Position numbers and translations under genes: made by a program | Assembly: GCF_020085105.1 (NCBI RefSeq) | Contig: NC_058052.1 | Location: forward strand, 18,578,733-18,642,732 | Direction of reading: 5' to 3' | Source: Siniperca chuatsi | Lineage: Eukaryota > Chordata > Actinopteri > Centrarchiformes > Sinipercidae | DNA length: 64,000 nucleotides | Shown here: piece after piece, positions 1-24,724 of the stretch | Layout of the letters: every line of letters starts with the position of its first letter | Position numbering within the stretch: the first letter of the stretch is position 1 | The notes under the pieces: generated by a model | The model's database searches: none | Seen by the model: the letters and a program-made list of their open reading frames with translations, nothing else | Told to the model about the DNA's origin: nothing

Positions 1-23
1 GTTTACATGTTCCTGACCTCGCT

Positions 24-25
<2 letters not shown>

Positions 26-87
<62 letters not shown>
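26..87. repeat. (TG)31 microsatellite
   Basis: A pure alternating tract followed by an imperfect CG/TG extension to about 105. Confidence 0.97.
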
Positions 88-91
<4 letters not shown>

Positions 92-894
92 TGTGCGCAC
101 GCACATGTGAAGGAAAGCTGTGCTGTTCATCAGCACTGACAGCTGCTTTTGTCTCAGGACCCCAATTGCTTTTAGGCCTTGCTAGCAAAGCACAAAAGAC
201 AACATTTAAAGAGGAGATGGTGATGGATGGATGCTCTTCTCTCTCACTTCATGTTGTATTTACCACTGACACCACCTGTGATGTCTTTATGCCAGCGTGT
301 GTTTTCCACTTTCTTCCTCTCCTTTGTCTTACACTTTTGCATGTAATTTCACCCTGCCTTTCTCTCTCACCCTTTTATCTCTTCCCTGCCTCACCCCTCT
401 TGGCTGGGCGTTTGGGTGGTGATAAGTTTGGAGGAGGGCAGGCAGGGGGAGGACAAACAAGGTCTTTGTGTGTCCACATAGTGGAACAAGAGATAGGCTG
501 GGGTGGGCGCTGATAGGGTCCGGTGGAGGCCTGGAGGAGGCAAGTTTGCCAAAAAAAAAGATTACACCTCCCCTCTTTTTCAACAGATGCCAGGGGATCG
601 TAAACACACTCAAGAAAGTAGACACTCCCAAGAATACAGGCGCCGGATTTTGGTTAACATGTATGCAAAGTCATAGAGTGTAACATTGCTGTTTTAAGTA
701 GCGTGCAGCTGGACATGCACAACCAGCACTAAGAAAACAGACGTAGAGTGGAAGGGAGCATTGGCATGCAGAGCTGTGAATGCCCCTGAACATTTTATTT
801 AACAAATTCTGTGATATCCCTGATAATCACTGATCATTAATGGTTATCATCTGTGGGTGTGTGTGAAGCTAAGTGCAGCCAAACTCTGTGTGTC

Positions 895-895
<1 letters not shown>

Positions 896-926
<31 letters not shown>
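896..926. repeat. (GT)n microsatellite
   Basis: A 31-base alternating tract. Confidence 0.95.
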
Positions 927-929
<3 letters not shown>

Positions 930-3900
930 AGTACTGAGCTGTGTTGGGCCATAAGCGAGCATGTTTGTGTTCCTGATGTCTCCCAGGAAAAATGCCGCAG
1001 AAAAACACAGATCGTGCCACTTATGCTCGGACGCTGCTCTTCAAAGCTCACGCTCCATGTTTGGGTTGCCAGGTTGGGTGGCCTGTGGCACGTTGCCTTT
1101 TGGGGCAAGATTTGATAAAAATCAAGCTTTTCTGCACTTTTCACCACTGCTGCACTTGCTGCACTTGCCACAAAGAAAGCCCACTGGGTTATCTCCCCCC
1201 CCCGACACACACACTTGGACTATCCCATCACTGAGGCCCCCAGCTTGGGAGTTGCTAGGTAACCAGAACCAGCTGTTGGTCCTAAGCCCGTTGAGCCCGT
1301 TTTGGCTCTGTGACAACTACAGAGTAGTTTTCTCTGAAAGCTCGCTGTGAACTGCCGCTGTGGCCCTGACATCATCGTGCCATGGAAAATCTTCCTCACT
1401 TCCTTTTGTTTTTGCAGTTTTATTGTTCCATGGATGCAGTGACCAGTGTGGGAGCGTCCGTGACATGTATTACACCAGTTTGGGTAATTTAGTGCATTTC
1501 ATCACCTTCCTACTACTAGGGGGAATGAGTAGGGAAATAGTGAGAAAGGGCAAGAGGAGAGTGAAAAGAATGAGCTGGTGGGTGGCGAGGGTTTACTAGT
1601 CACCTGTAATTTAGAGTCAGTTGAAAATGACACCAGGATATAAAAGAGAGTCTCTAAAGTGTGTCACTCCTCTGTGAGGTGAGGATACTCAACTGTCTCA
1701 GAAGGCTATTAACAGAGATTCGAGATGGCAGAGTACACAGTGTAATTATTCAGGAAATCACAATAGTGCAGGTAAGTTAATGCGACTCTTTAGTCCCAAA
1801 GAGGACCATTTACCTTTCAAAGTGTGTAACGACCTCACAAACAAGCCACAAGTAAATCTGAGGAGAGTGCATTAACTTCCAAATGAAATAGTCTTTGTAA
1901 ACCAACCGATACATGTTGGAGATCCATGAAACCACAAAACCAGAGCACACAATCTGTCAGAAAGTAGAGCTTGGGAATTAAAGATAACTGATGTAGTGTG
2001 ATGTTATTAAATAGCAATTTACAGATTGGTTTCCAAACCCAAAGGGAGAAACACAGGTTTGAGCTTAGGTTTTTTTTTTCTTTCATTGATTGTTTGCGCT
2101 CTATTTAGGAAATTATCCTTCTCCCTCTGAAAACTCTGACTCACAGCGTCTGGCAGCAAAGCTTTCTGAGCCACTTTTCCAAGATCACCCCTTCCAAACG
2201 AGAGAATTAGACACCAGATCGTATTCACTAAGGAGAGACATATTTCTATGAGTTCTGCTTTTTTTTTTTTTCCCTCAAACGTTTAAAAAGATGACTTCTA
2301 TTTCTGTTGTCAGAATCCAAAAAGGCTTTTGAGTTTGGAACATCTGTAATCCATTTGTGGTTGAAAGTACGTTCTTGCCAGCTCTGCCAAAAGTTTTCAT
2401 ACTTCCTGTAGAATCATCCAGTTTGTGATTAGCGTTGGCTAAAGGATGATATCAACCTTAGTCCATTCAAGCTTCCCTTGAGGGATGTAACAACACGACC
2501 TCCACTGGATAAGACTCTCTGTCACACTGAACACGGTTTAGATTTAGTTAGTCAAGCTGTTGGCTTTGTTTCTTTATGACTTGCTGGCTTACAGACAATG
2601 CTGGCTGCTGTGCAATGATAAATACTTTGGATACAATAACAGGAAATTGACACAAGCAATTTGCATTTTTATCTGAAAGACTACCAGCCAAAATATCCTA
2701 CCGCCTAATGTAAACCATCTTTAGTCATGTTGTTTCTGCTGCTCACAGACATTTACGTAACAGCAAATAGGCACTTGAAAAATGGCTCTGTGGTGCATTT
2801 TTGTCCTGCTTAAAAGTGAGTCTGGTGTTGGGTGGGACTCTGTGTTTGGACAGGGAGAGTTCTGGCTTTGCTTTTGTTTCCTAGAGTCGAGGTTCTGGGT
2901 CTGGCTGTCGGGTGGGGCGGCTGGTAAGCTGCTGCCAAAACCCCCCAGGCTGGTGCCGACCCAACCGGGGAGGGAGAAAGAGGGACAGAGAGAGGGAGAT
3001 GGATATAAACAAAGAGAAAGTGGCAAGACACGAGTTAAGTGACGGAAAGAAAAAGAACCAGATGTGATCAGTTTTTTCATTCTCTAGTAGCTGGCCCTCT
3101 GGCCTACAAGTACTGTCATGTGTGTGACCAGTGGGGGTGGTAGGAGTCACCCTAGGGTGATGCAACAAATATAAATTATTGAGATAAGACTCACTTATTC
3201 TCTCCCTTTTGGGCTCCTTCGCCAGTTTAAAAATCCATAACTTGCCACCTGAATATGCAGAAGGCCGTAGAGTGTAATGGTTTATTTTCTTAGGGAGTAA
3301 TTATTTCATGATCACAAAATAACTAATTCATGATCTCAACATAACCCAAATTGTCTTCTTGTAATTATTAGAAAGAAATGTGCTTGATACTCTTAAGTGA
3401 ATCATCTGAAATCAACAGACATAAGGTAACATAGCCAGTTATATTACTGCTTACATTTACCATCAACAGATGACTGTTATTACAGCCGTCTGCAGCTGCA
3501 AGATAATTCTGAGTCTCTGTAATATCCCTGTAATATTCCACAAGGACCAATAATGTCTCTGTGGTAATCAACATCAGTATACAGACGCCTGTAGTGACCA
3601 AATAAGACATATAGTAAGACAGTGTAACATTCATATAATATTACTACCAGAACTGATCATGTGTGTTTGTGGTAAGTTTACAACATAGTCTTAACATATG
3701 AAAGATGGCTATTTACTGACTGGTTATTTCAGGATTTGCCATGTACAAAATGTTTTAGGATTGGGCAATATTTTAATATTTGTGTTTATTTCAGTGATAT
3801 CATAATGAGATCATTCTGCTGTCCAAATTAATTATTTTGAGCGATTTGTCATTTAAAAATAACAAAATGAGTCATTGAAGGTTTTGTTTTACATATTTGA

Positions 3901-4969
3901 TTTTAACCATATCACTCAGCCCTGTTTCTTTTTCTTTTCAAAAAATATTTGGATTGGTTTCCAACAAGGATGGAGTGTACAATATCAATGTTCTCATGAT
4001 GGCAGGTTATATTCTTCAAGACAAACCAAAAATACACCTCCACCCTCCTCTCCCACCCACCTCAACTGGCCCTAAAACAAACCAAATGGAGTTTGCACAC
4101 AGTAACAAACTGAATGAATAACAAAAAACACAAGACAAAGAAAAAAAGTAATTAGAAAAATGTTTGGAGTCTTGCAAGCAAGTTAAGTGTAAGAAGTCAA
4201 CACCACATACTCATACCACATAGTAGCTCTGAAAGTATGCTGGAAAAGACCCCCAGACCTTATAAAATGTCTTTTCAAATCCACGTACAGCGTAGCAAAT
4301 TTTCTTACATTTAAGGTGAGACATTGTCTTCTCAAGCCATTGAAAGTGAGTAGGTGGGGCACCTTCCTTCATTCTGAGTAATACTACTTGTCTAGCTAGA
4401 AGAGTGGCAAAAGACAGAACATTACGTTTAGTTGCGGTTAAATGTGCATTTTGAAAATGTTTGAAATACATCTCCTGTAAATGTTTCTGAGCTGGGGCAC
4501 AGCCAGTACAGCCAGCGGATCAATGAGGCATTAGCACGCTTACATTTATCGCAACTGTGGTTGATTTCTGGATACATTTTAGAAAATTTCACTTGGAAAC
4601 GTTTGCTGCTGTGCACTTTTTAAAATTGAATCAAGGAGTTACGAGCACACATAAAAGACGAGTGCCCCTGCTTGAGAATGGCATCCCATATGTCATCCAC
4701 TGAACCCTATTTCTAATTAACATTTCCCTCCTGGCATTGTTAGTGCAGTTAAAGCTTGTCACTGACGATTTTGATTGGTTCAAACTTCAAAATTATGATG
4801 GAGTCTACTCGACCTGTACTGGCAGGAGGAAATGTAGTGTAGTGTACTTCTGACAGTGAGACTAGAGATTAAAGCCATGAATCGTATTAACTTTGACGTG
4901 GCAGAGAAGGCCTGGAGGGATGGTGACAAAATGCCATTATGTATGATAAACATACTGGCTTTTTTTTTA

Positions 4970-5222
4970 GCTAAGTTACTGAAGGAAGATTTAGTTCTTT
5001 CTGTCCGAAACCAACAAGCTCCTTGAAATCACTGTTCAGGTATCCGACTCATTAAGACCCTCATTAACAGCCTTGTTAGGCGTTAATTATCTGCAGATTC
5101 ATAAATGTGTTAAATGCGGTGCCACGCTCTGCCTTATTAGGCTGGAGAAAGGCTATTAGCCACCAGGAAATAATTAATCAACAGCATTTTGACCTACTTC
5201 CTACAAGTGACGCAGCGTTTTC
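4970..5222. promoter_or_regulatory. Candidate conserved noncoding element
   Basis: Complex, CpG-poor sequence without repeat character and dense in homeodomain-type cores (CGTTAATTAT at 5081, TAATTAATCA at 5171). Constraint is judged by eye only. Confidence 0.3.
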
Positions 5223-5560
5223 CACCAGCTGCTTCTTGTCTATGTGTGTACGCAGTATAAGCAAGTGATTCTTTGTTCGCTGTTTGCCTCTCCTTTCGTC
5301 TCAGAGTGTGTGTTTGCGTGTGTTTTCAGGTGTGCACACGAGGCTGCCTGAGTAGCAGTGATATTTCCTTGTGTGTGGCTGTTATATGATAGAAGTATTT
5401 TCTTCCTCAGCCGGTCTGAGCTGTGATAATGAACTCGGCAGGAGTGTGATGAGGAGGCGCAGGGAGAGCTGTGGAGCCACAGGTGTGTTTGGTAGGCAGT
5501 CCCCCCCCCCCGTTGTCTTTAAGCTGAAATGTGGATCAAAGATCTGAGGGTGTGTGTGGA

Positions 5561-5928
5561 TTAAAGGGGTACTCCAGCGATTTACTATTGCACTTTCATG
5601 AAGTTGGGAAACTCACAAGAGACAGATTAAAAAAATTGAAACAACACTGGCCAAGATATCCTGATTTTTAGAGTCTAGTTCCAAAAACACTGTACTACAT
5701 TTGCCATAATGCAATTCTATAGCTTCTTTCATTAGACCAGCCCTGCCCCCTAAATCCCCACATCTTTCAAACTCCACACATCCAGTTTGTAACATAAGTC
5801 TCAAGCCCAAACTGTTGTGTCTCCAGACCCACAGGAGACATTACACAACAGTTTTCACATGTTGAGTAGCTCTCCTCATGATGAGCAAACTGAACTTCAT
5901 GTGTGAAATCGGTGGAGTGCCCCTTTAA
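5561..5928. mobile_element. TTAA-flanked MITE
   Basis: Left end TTAAAGGGGTACTCCAGCG, right end CGGTGGAGTGCCCCTTTAA. The ends are inverted repeats of about 24 bases with two mismatches, bounded by TTAA on both sides. The element has no coding capacity and resembles an abundant fish MITE. Confidence 0.85.
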
Positions 5929-6483
5929 AGGCTCATCCACTTTTTTAAAAGTGATCAGTAGTGTCTTAGAATTCATCCTCCGAGTAGGCAGCTCAATTGA
6001 GATGTTATGCTTAAGAGATACGATGATACAAGCGCACTCAAGTTTTTTTCAGCCATCACCAGACTTTCCCTCCTCGCCCTGTTTCTCACTGCTCTCCTCC
6101 TTTCCTAGTTCTTCATCTTAAATGCCTTGAGTGGTCAACTCCTCTCCTACATGTCACCTCTGCTTGTAGAGATGTTTTGCTACACACCTCAGTTTCTCGC
6201 CTCTGAGATGTCTGAATGTGGTTCACCTGTCTCTGTGGTTTGATAGAAACAGAGAAAGAAACAGAGAGAACGCCACCAGTTGTTAGATGAATTAACACCA
6301 AAAAACCCCCATGTTAAAATGCCCAACTTCACAGCAGAAATAAACATGTTTACAGCCTGGTACAAAAAATGGTTTTCGTCTCTATAGCTAATTTCCCCCT
6401 TCATGACAACTGTGAGGGGGATGAATTTTTTTATAACTCAACAGTTTAAATTATATTAAGGCTTAAAGTTATGCATAATTAAG

Positions 6484-6712
6484 GACGTGGCCACTTTAAA
6501 TGACAGGTGGGTGCCCTATCAGGTGGCTAGCCGCTAGGTGGTTCAGCAACCAGGCTTTATTTGGCTCGGCTCAGCTCCACCTCTTTGCCCATTTTTGGAT
6601 TAGCCAGAGTCAGAGACTGCCAAGACGGCGACGGCCAGAGCCGCTGGGAGCTGCCCACATTGCGGACACTACATCCATGTTTTATACAGTCTATGGTTAC
6701 CACAGAGATGTA
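6484..6712. repeat. Teleost interspersed repeat ending in TTTTATACAGTCTATGG
   Basis: Contains GTGGCCACTTTAAATGACAG, CAGAGTCAGAGACTGCCAAG, and ends TTTTATACAGTCTATGGTT, all modules of a dispersed fish repeat. The terminal module recurs at 54322. Confidence 0.6.
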
Positions 6713-8076
6713 TGTAACTTGTAAAAGTTTGCTCGCTATAAAGTTCTATTATTTTCCATTTCACTTTGAGTTTACCCAAAGACCAGTTCAACTCAGGCAT
6801 GATGTTGACAAGGCAAAATCATTTTAAGAAATAACTGATAAAAAGCGGGACACTATTTGTTACACTGAATTGGGTTAAAGATTTGTTTTAAGACTTTCTC
6901 TAACATGGAGCTTAAAGCCCCTGAAAACTTGATGTCAAATGTAAGTATTTCTCTGTAACATAAAGTATTCATAACTAATTAAGCAACAATCAGAGTTAAA
7001 GTTTGGAAAAATAACATTGTCGGTTATTATTTATTAAGCGTTTAGCCCTCAAAATCTCCGCTAATCTGCTTCATCAGGACTGTGTGGGTGTGGTGTGATC
7101 AGATTTTATTGACAGTGCTTTGGCAACATAAGCCAACAACCCAACAACTGGCATCAGTGTTAGATTCAAATTTTGCTTCATTCTGATTGGTGCATGGAAA
7201 TATGTGTTATCACTTTTTTTTCCAACTGAGCTCTGCCCATTTCAAACCAGTGAGAAGCACACAGAAAAACGCAGAAATCTCTCGTGAAATAGCCAGAACT
7301 GTTCCAGCTTTGGCAGAAATGTTTGCATTCATGTAGGATCCCATCACTCATAGTAACAAGCTGGTTGAGAAAATAGGTTTTTAGGGCCTTTAAATTGTAG
7401 ACTAGTACCAGAAAATACCATCTAATTAAAACTTGGATCAGTAATCAATGCAGCCTTTTTGATTTACTGAACAGAACAGAAAACGAGCCTACTGGTGCAG
7501 AATTGAAGCACAGTTAACTGAAACACTGCTACATTTACATGCACCTCTTGTTTTTTTGTTGGTTTTTTTTTGTATTTTATTTTCCAGTATGCGCATCTGA
7601 TCTGTTTAAAGTACATATGTTAGCATGTTGTAGTTGTGCAGGTCACAAACACTGTCCTTGCTTCCCAAAATTGGAGGAGTTATAGAGACAGACATAGAGC
7701 GAGCAGGCTTGGATGTCCTCTCCAGCAGCGCAGATGTCACTAAATAAAATATTTCATAATCCTGCCCAAATCCTCTAATCACCATGACAACAGGCAGCAG
7801 GGAGCCAGAGAGTGGTGGTGTGTGGACCCCCCTTTCTCCTTTTTCTTTTCCCTCTTTTTAGTGGAATTTGGGTCCACACTGGTCCTTACTATTACACTCT
7901 AAAGAATACTTCACATTGATTTTAGGGAAATTAAGTTAATTGGCACATTCTAGCAGAGTCAGCTTAATCAGTCAATCTTTGAATCAGTCAGTCAAAACTC
8001 CTGGAGACGACCACAAGTTAGAATTTGATTATTGAATAACTGCTGATTTTCTTCAGTGTTGGAACGAGTCTTTTGC

Positions 8077-8108
8077 GCACACACACGCACACACACACAC
8101 ACACACAT
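8077..8108. repeat. (CA)n microsatellite
   Basis: A CA tract with two CG interruptions. Confidence 0.9.
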
Positions 8109-8531
8109 AGGAGCACAGACACAGGAGCACACACTGAAGGCCTGCTGGCTTCTGTACGGTGATAGGATAATGGAGGAGATGACCTCATGGGGTGAAAGGA
8201 CCTGTTGCCTGGTAACAGTGTGGATAACCGCGAGAGAGGGGGGCATTCATATCGCCAACGTTGTGTTTTCAATGAGTGTGTGTGTGCGTGTGTCATATCG
8301 ACCAGTGTTGCCAGGTAAGGGAGATGATGGTAGTGGTTTAAAGTAGAGAACTACACACACACTTGGGTGTGTGTGTGCGTGCGTGCATGTGTTAGTGATT
8401 TAGCCTATCACACAGGTGAAAACACACAGTCCCAGCCTGTGTAAACACTTCCTGCTGCTGGGTGCATTTCCTACATTTTACTGCTTCTTCTGCAGCTCAC
8501 TTGACTGTCTGTGCCAGACATAAATAATTAA

Positions 8532-20085
<11,554 letters not shown>

Positions 20086-21640
20086 GACTGCTGCTGTAAC
20101 CGAGTAAGGGGGCTAAAACCGATGTAAACTAAAACCCAGCGACCTACCAACTCAACCATCCAACTGTACGCTTGACTTCAGCCATCTTAACCTACCAGCA
20201 GGCTGCCTGCCGGGCAACGTTTCACACATTTTCTTTTTGTATGAAACCACTAAGCCCAAGTGAGGACAGTGGATGTTGATACACACATGAGCTGCCACAC
20301 TGAGATGGGACTGACCGTCAAACTCATGCGTCAAAGATCTGAAACATTTCCTCCCCCATATCTGTTTTTGTTCTTCATTGATATAAGTGATATTTTTGTT
20401 TTTATCTTCATTTTTGAGTATATTTTAGGGTGATTCCTCCTGACTTCTGGGACACATTGACATTACCACGTGCAGGATGGAAAACCGACCCACCCTCCCT
20501 GGTTTAAAGGAAGAGCTTGAAGGGACAGTGACTTCATAAACGCTCTGTCAAGCCTCCGTTTCCCCACCGTCCTCGTCAATTTCACCCATTTCAGCGCAAA
20601 CGTGTCTTGTGCTATTTTGTTTTTTTTTTATTTTCTTCTGTTTATCCTATATTCTGTGTTTCTTTTGCAAGTGAATATTTTTTTCTGTTCGTCAGTGTGT
20701 GAAAATGAATGGATTTACAGTTACATGTATGTTTAGCAGGCAAGAAAAGTCAGCTGATGACAACAGCAGCATCTGCCGTCTCCATCAGAAATCTGGACTC
20801 TTTTCTAATCGTTGTGGCTGGGGCCCTCTGAATGTAGAGACAAAATGCGGGGCAGCAGATGTGGTTTCCAGTTCCAGGAAGAATATTTCAGCTTGTGAGG
20901 TAAAAATGACCCTTTTCAACCAAAAAAAGTAAAGAAAAAGAAAAAAATAGACTGACATTCATGGTTATATATTGTATGTTGAGTGTGTCACCTCAATTAA
21001 ATATTGCTGTTGTAACTTTTCCAACTCTGCTGAACTGAGGTACCTACAACATTTGTTTACTGTCCCAAAAATGATCTGTTCGCATCCAAAGGACCTACAG
21101 TACATTGCAGAACCAGCTAGTGAGGTAGAAAAGTGTTTGGAAAAATAAAAACAGTAAATCTCTTACTGACTCAGGAAAAAAATTATATCAAATATGTCCA
21201 AATCTGAACAGAAAAGAATTAAAACCAAGTCTGGATTATTGCTTTTCATGTCTCCACCTCTTTCTCCATTGTGGTATTTTTTTATATATCAAATGTATCA
21301 AAAGTTTTTTGATGTTAAAGATTTTCAGTCTTGTTAGATTTGTATTGCCTTGTTAAATGTTCTTATAATCATAGTCTTATGTGACCAACCTCACCCTCTC
21401 CTCCTCAAAGTTTCTTTGTTTTTCCGCTCTAATGAAAACCAGCTGTGGCTCTCGGAGGCATCGTGCCCTCTATGAACAACAGCAGCCACTTCCATCCCGT
21501 TTAGCCCCACGACGTTAGCAAGAGATGGCTGCTAGCCGATTGTTTGGTTTTTAGTGTGAGTATTTGTATTTGTTTCTTGTACAAGGTGAACATATAGCAT
21601 ACAGTGCAGCTGGAAACAATAAATAAAACTTACTGTTCTG
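20086..21640 (+). other. ctbp2: ctbp2 3' untranslated region (probable)
   Basis: Noncoding sequence after the stop codon. An AATAAA lies at 21144-21149, and overlapping AATAAATAAA hexamers at 21618-21627 are the best candidate for the main polyadenylation site. The extent is inferred from these signals. Confidence 0.6.
21618..21627 (+). terminator. Candidate ctbp2 polyadenylation signal
   Basis: Two overlapping AATAAA hexamers lie about 1.53 kb after the ctbp2 stop codon. TG/TTG-rich sequence follows within 40 bases, as expected for a downstream cleavage element. Confidence 0.55.
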
Positions 21641-22880
21641 ATTGATGATTGGCTCTGTGGAACATTTGTGGGATATTGGTTTTCCTGGACACTTTTTAGT
21701 TATTTAAAAGATGCTTTAAAAGCCCTCTAAACCAGGGGTTTTCAAAGTCTGACACTGTCATTGTCAGTAATGTCATTAAATATTTTTTGTGCAACATACA
21801 TACAAAAGCTCATATTAATGGATTTTGTCACTCCTATTATTATTTCTTATTTCTATTTGGTAGATAATCATGCTCTAACTTTTGGAAATACAGTTCCCAT
21901 AATGCTTGTTAACAGGAAGTGTATTCCTTGAGTTATGCTGTGAGTTACTTGAGCCCGTTATTTTTAGCCTATATTTGTTTACATTTTGGCAAATTGGTAT
22001 CATTAAAAGTATGCCGAATTAGCTATTAGCAGTTGCTGTTTGCAGTGTACCCATGGATGTACAGACAACTATCACTGGATTACTTTGATACTTAAGAAAA
22101 CTAATAAACGTGCTGATTCTCAGGCAAGTTCTGGAGTTATAAGATGCATCTTTTTTTCTGTGATTTCTAAGCGGATTTATAGACGTTTATACGGGATGGA
22201 TATCAGAGATAATAATATCCTCGGAAAGTGTAAGCCACTGAATCTGCCTCTTAAAAGAAGTTTTTCCTTGCCACTGTCGCCAAGTGCTTGCTCATAATGG
22301 GATTTGTTGGGTCTCTGTAAACAATACAAAGAGTATGGTCTAGACCTGCTCTATAGGAAAAGTGCAATGAGATAACTTATGTTATGAATTGGCGCTATAT
22401 AAATAAAGTTGAATATAATTAAAGTTATCAAATAAATGTAGTGGAGTAAAAAGAACAATATTTGCCCTTGAATTGTAGTGGAGTGAAAGTATAAAGCAGC
22501 AGAAAATGGAAATACTACAACACCACAACTATTATTTTTTAACTACATTATAGTGCATTATAAACCACTCATTAATTGTTTATATACTGCTTACATATAC
22601 TAAATAGGGTTACTTCATGACCTTCAATTGACCTGCTTGTAGTAAAAAGTGTCACAAATTTTATATCCACTAGAGGGTGCTACAGAAACATGTTTTGGAA
22701 GAGCTTCAGAAACTTTATGAATAATTTACTTACTGTGAGAGTCATATTTAAAAACACAAATCTAGTGACATAAGTGTTTCTAACCTGAAAAAAAAAGATG
22801 TGAAACCACAGCATTAACTGATACATGAAACAACAGAATTGATAGCTAAGAATATCAGACAGGAAACAGTTTAGTTGGAC
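21641..22880. other. Tail-to-tail intergenic region between ctbp2 and zranb1
   Basis: No gene recognised. It contains a retroposon-like tail at about 22225-22420, then a fragment (about 22436-22530) of the TAGTGGAG/AAGTATAAAG family seen more fully at 25977. Confidence 0.6.
22225..22420 (+). mobile_element. Retroposon 3' end (teleost LINE/SINE-type tail)
   Basis: Contains the widely repeated fish module TTTTTCCTTGCCACTGTCGCC ... GGTCTAGACCTGCTCTAT ... TTGGCGCTATATAAATAAA, followed by a degenerate TGAAT tail. Recognition is from knowledge of fish repeats. The 5' limit is unclear and no reverse-transcriptase frame is present. Confidence 0.6.
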
Positions 22881-23643
22881 ATTCAAAAAGGTTTTCCTTT
22901 ATTTTTTTTTCCTTATTTGCCTGTTCTTTGCGTTACACTCTGTATAGTGAAATGAGGCCTAAATCCACAAACCATCATAGTCACAACTGCAACTATTGCA
23001 TAAATACAAAGCAACATACAGGTGATGCTCAAAGCGTGTATGACATGAATGAAACACGAAAGAGGTTACAGTACACAATGGCAAGGAAAAACAAAATGCA
23101 AACATTCACAGCAAAAAAAAAGTAACAACTCGTGTTTTTTTTTCGTTTTCTTCTGTCAGCTTTGGTTTTATATGTTGCATTCTCTCACAACGACCTCAAT
23201 CAAAAACTTAAAGATGGTTTCACATATTGATAACAAAACAGGCTTTACAGAGGAGGTGAACTGATGTGTACCATGAGGGTGACCTTGACAACAAATGCTA
23301 TAAGGAAAAAAGGACAAAGAGGAAGTAGGAAACAATGATGAGAGAAGTATGACTCTGGGTTTATGTCGACACTGAATGTGTCTCACATCCCACGCCCCAA
23401 GAAGCACCAGATTTTAGGAATCCAGATGAGGTACTAAATTGCACGCAACAACATAAGTAAACTTTTTACTGATGGTCATGATTGGTTCTTTCCTCACAGC
23501 AACAGTGTTTCTGTGCAACGTGTCTTCATCAAGATTGAGAGAATAATTAACAAAACCACAAAAAGGAGAAAAAATATACAGAAAGCTCTCATTAGCTCAA
23601 ATGTTTCCAAACAATAAATATGTAAAGTTCAGAGAAGAAAAAC

Positions 23644-23675
<32 letters not shown>

Positions 23676-24505
23676 ACTTCTCAGCTCAGTCAGTCTGAAA
23701 AAAGGTAAACCAAAGATCCAACATGAATGTATGTGTGCTAATTCTTAATGAGTGTAGATTTGACTTGTAAAGGGAACATCTCCCTTTTCAAGAGCTTCAT
23801 ATATGACCTTAATTCAAGCAATGATACTGTATTTATATAGAAATGTTTTAATAAATGTGCAGTGCTTAGTCATAAGGATTAAAGTAATTAATTATTACAC
23901 AATCTCTGGTTGTCTAAAGATAATATTTATTGGCTTTGTCCCTGCCCATTCAAAAACAAAATGCTAAAGCCAACTCTTTTACAACTGGAAAAAACATCAA
24001 AAAGATCAATTTGGAAGTGTGCTTTTGTCAGTGCCCATACTGAACGGATATAAAGTGTTGATTTGAAATCAATGCTGGTATATTTCCTTATACTCTTCTT
24101 TTTTTTTTTTTTAAACAACCACATGCATTTACATCTATGGATAAAGATTCCTTTTTTCCTTTATATTTGAAAATCAAAACAAATCAAAAGGTCATTTGCA
24201 TTCGTAAACCTTTATTTTCTCCCCACATCTGTGTTTGGCAGCAGTGGAGTTTGTCAGTCTCAGGTTTGTCCGGGTAAAGTGTTGAATGTGTTTTAAGTGT
24301 ATGTCCGAGTGCCTGCGTGTGCTAGAGTAGCAGTGTCTTCCGTCAGTGGTGGAAGGTGGGTGGGGGCTTGTGGTTCCCTGTCTTCTCCGGAAGGCTTTCA
24401 CAGTTTGTCCGTATCAGGATAGCAAAAATAAAGACAAACTGTAAGAGAGAGTAGGGGAGGAGTCCTGCCCCCCCCCGCAGGCCGCCTCCCCCCACTTTAG
24501 TTTTG
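22881..24505 (-). other. zranb1: zranb1 3' untranslated region (probable)
   Basis: Follows the zranb1 stop codon on the minus strand. AATAAA signals on that strand lie at 24211-24216 and 22898-22903; the distal one would give a 3' UTR of about 1.6 kb. A (CA)n tract lies at 23644-23671. The end is inferred. Confidence 0.5.
23644..23671. repeat. (CA)n microsatellite
   Basis: A 28-base tract in the probable zranb1 3' UTR. Confidence 0.95.
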
Positions 24506-24724
24506 TCACTCGTCCTCGTCGTCTTCCTCCTCTTCGCCGTCAGACAAAGAGGTGCAGGGGCGTATCTGCCGATAGCCATCCAGCCACTTCTCCACCATCT
24601 GGGTGACGAGCGGGTGGTTGCGGCGCCGGGAGCTTTTCTGAAGAGCCACCAGAACCCCACCCTCCGTCACACAGCAGTCCAACCACTCCCGCAACAGCTT
24701 TTCCTGTTGCTCTTCATTGCCCAT
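24506..24724 (-). CDS. zranb1: zranb1 coding exon 9, C-terminal
   Basis: Encodes residues 690-761 (MGNEEQQEKLLREWL... RPCTSLSDG followed by an acidic EEEEDDEDE end) and TGA at 24508-24506. The Met at the splice junction replaces the human Leu. The acceptor is a CTTCAG-type site. Confidence 0.96.
   Translation of the reverse strand: MGNEEQQEKLLREWLDCCVTEGGVLVALQKSSRRRNHPLVTQMVEKWLDGYRQIRPCTSLSDGEEEEDDEDE

Noticed and set aside
7-513. 168-residue open frame starting with Val-Cys repeats
   Set aside because: It is the translation of a (TG)n microsatellite followed by low-complexity sequence, with no homology or splice structure.
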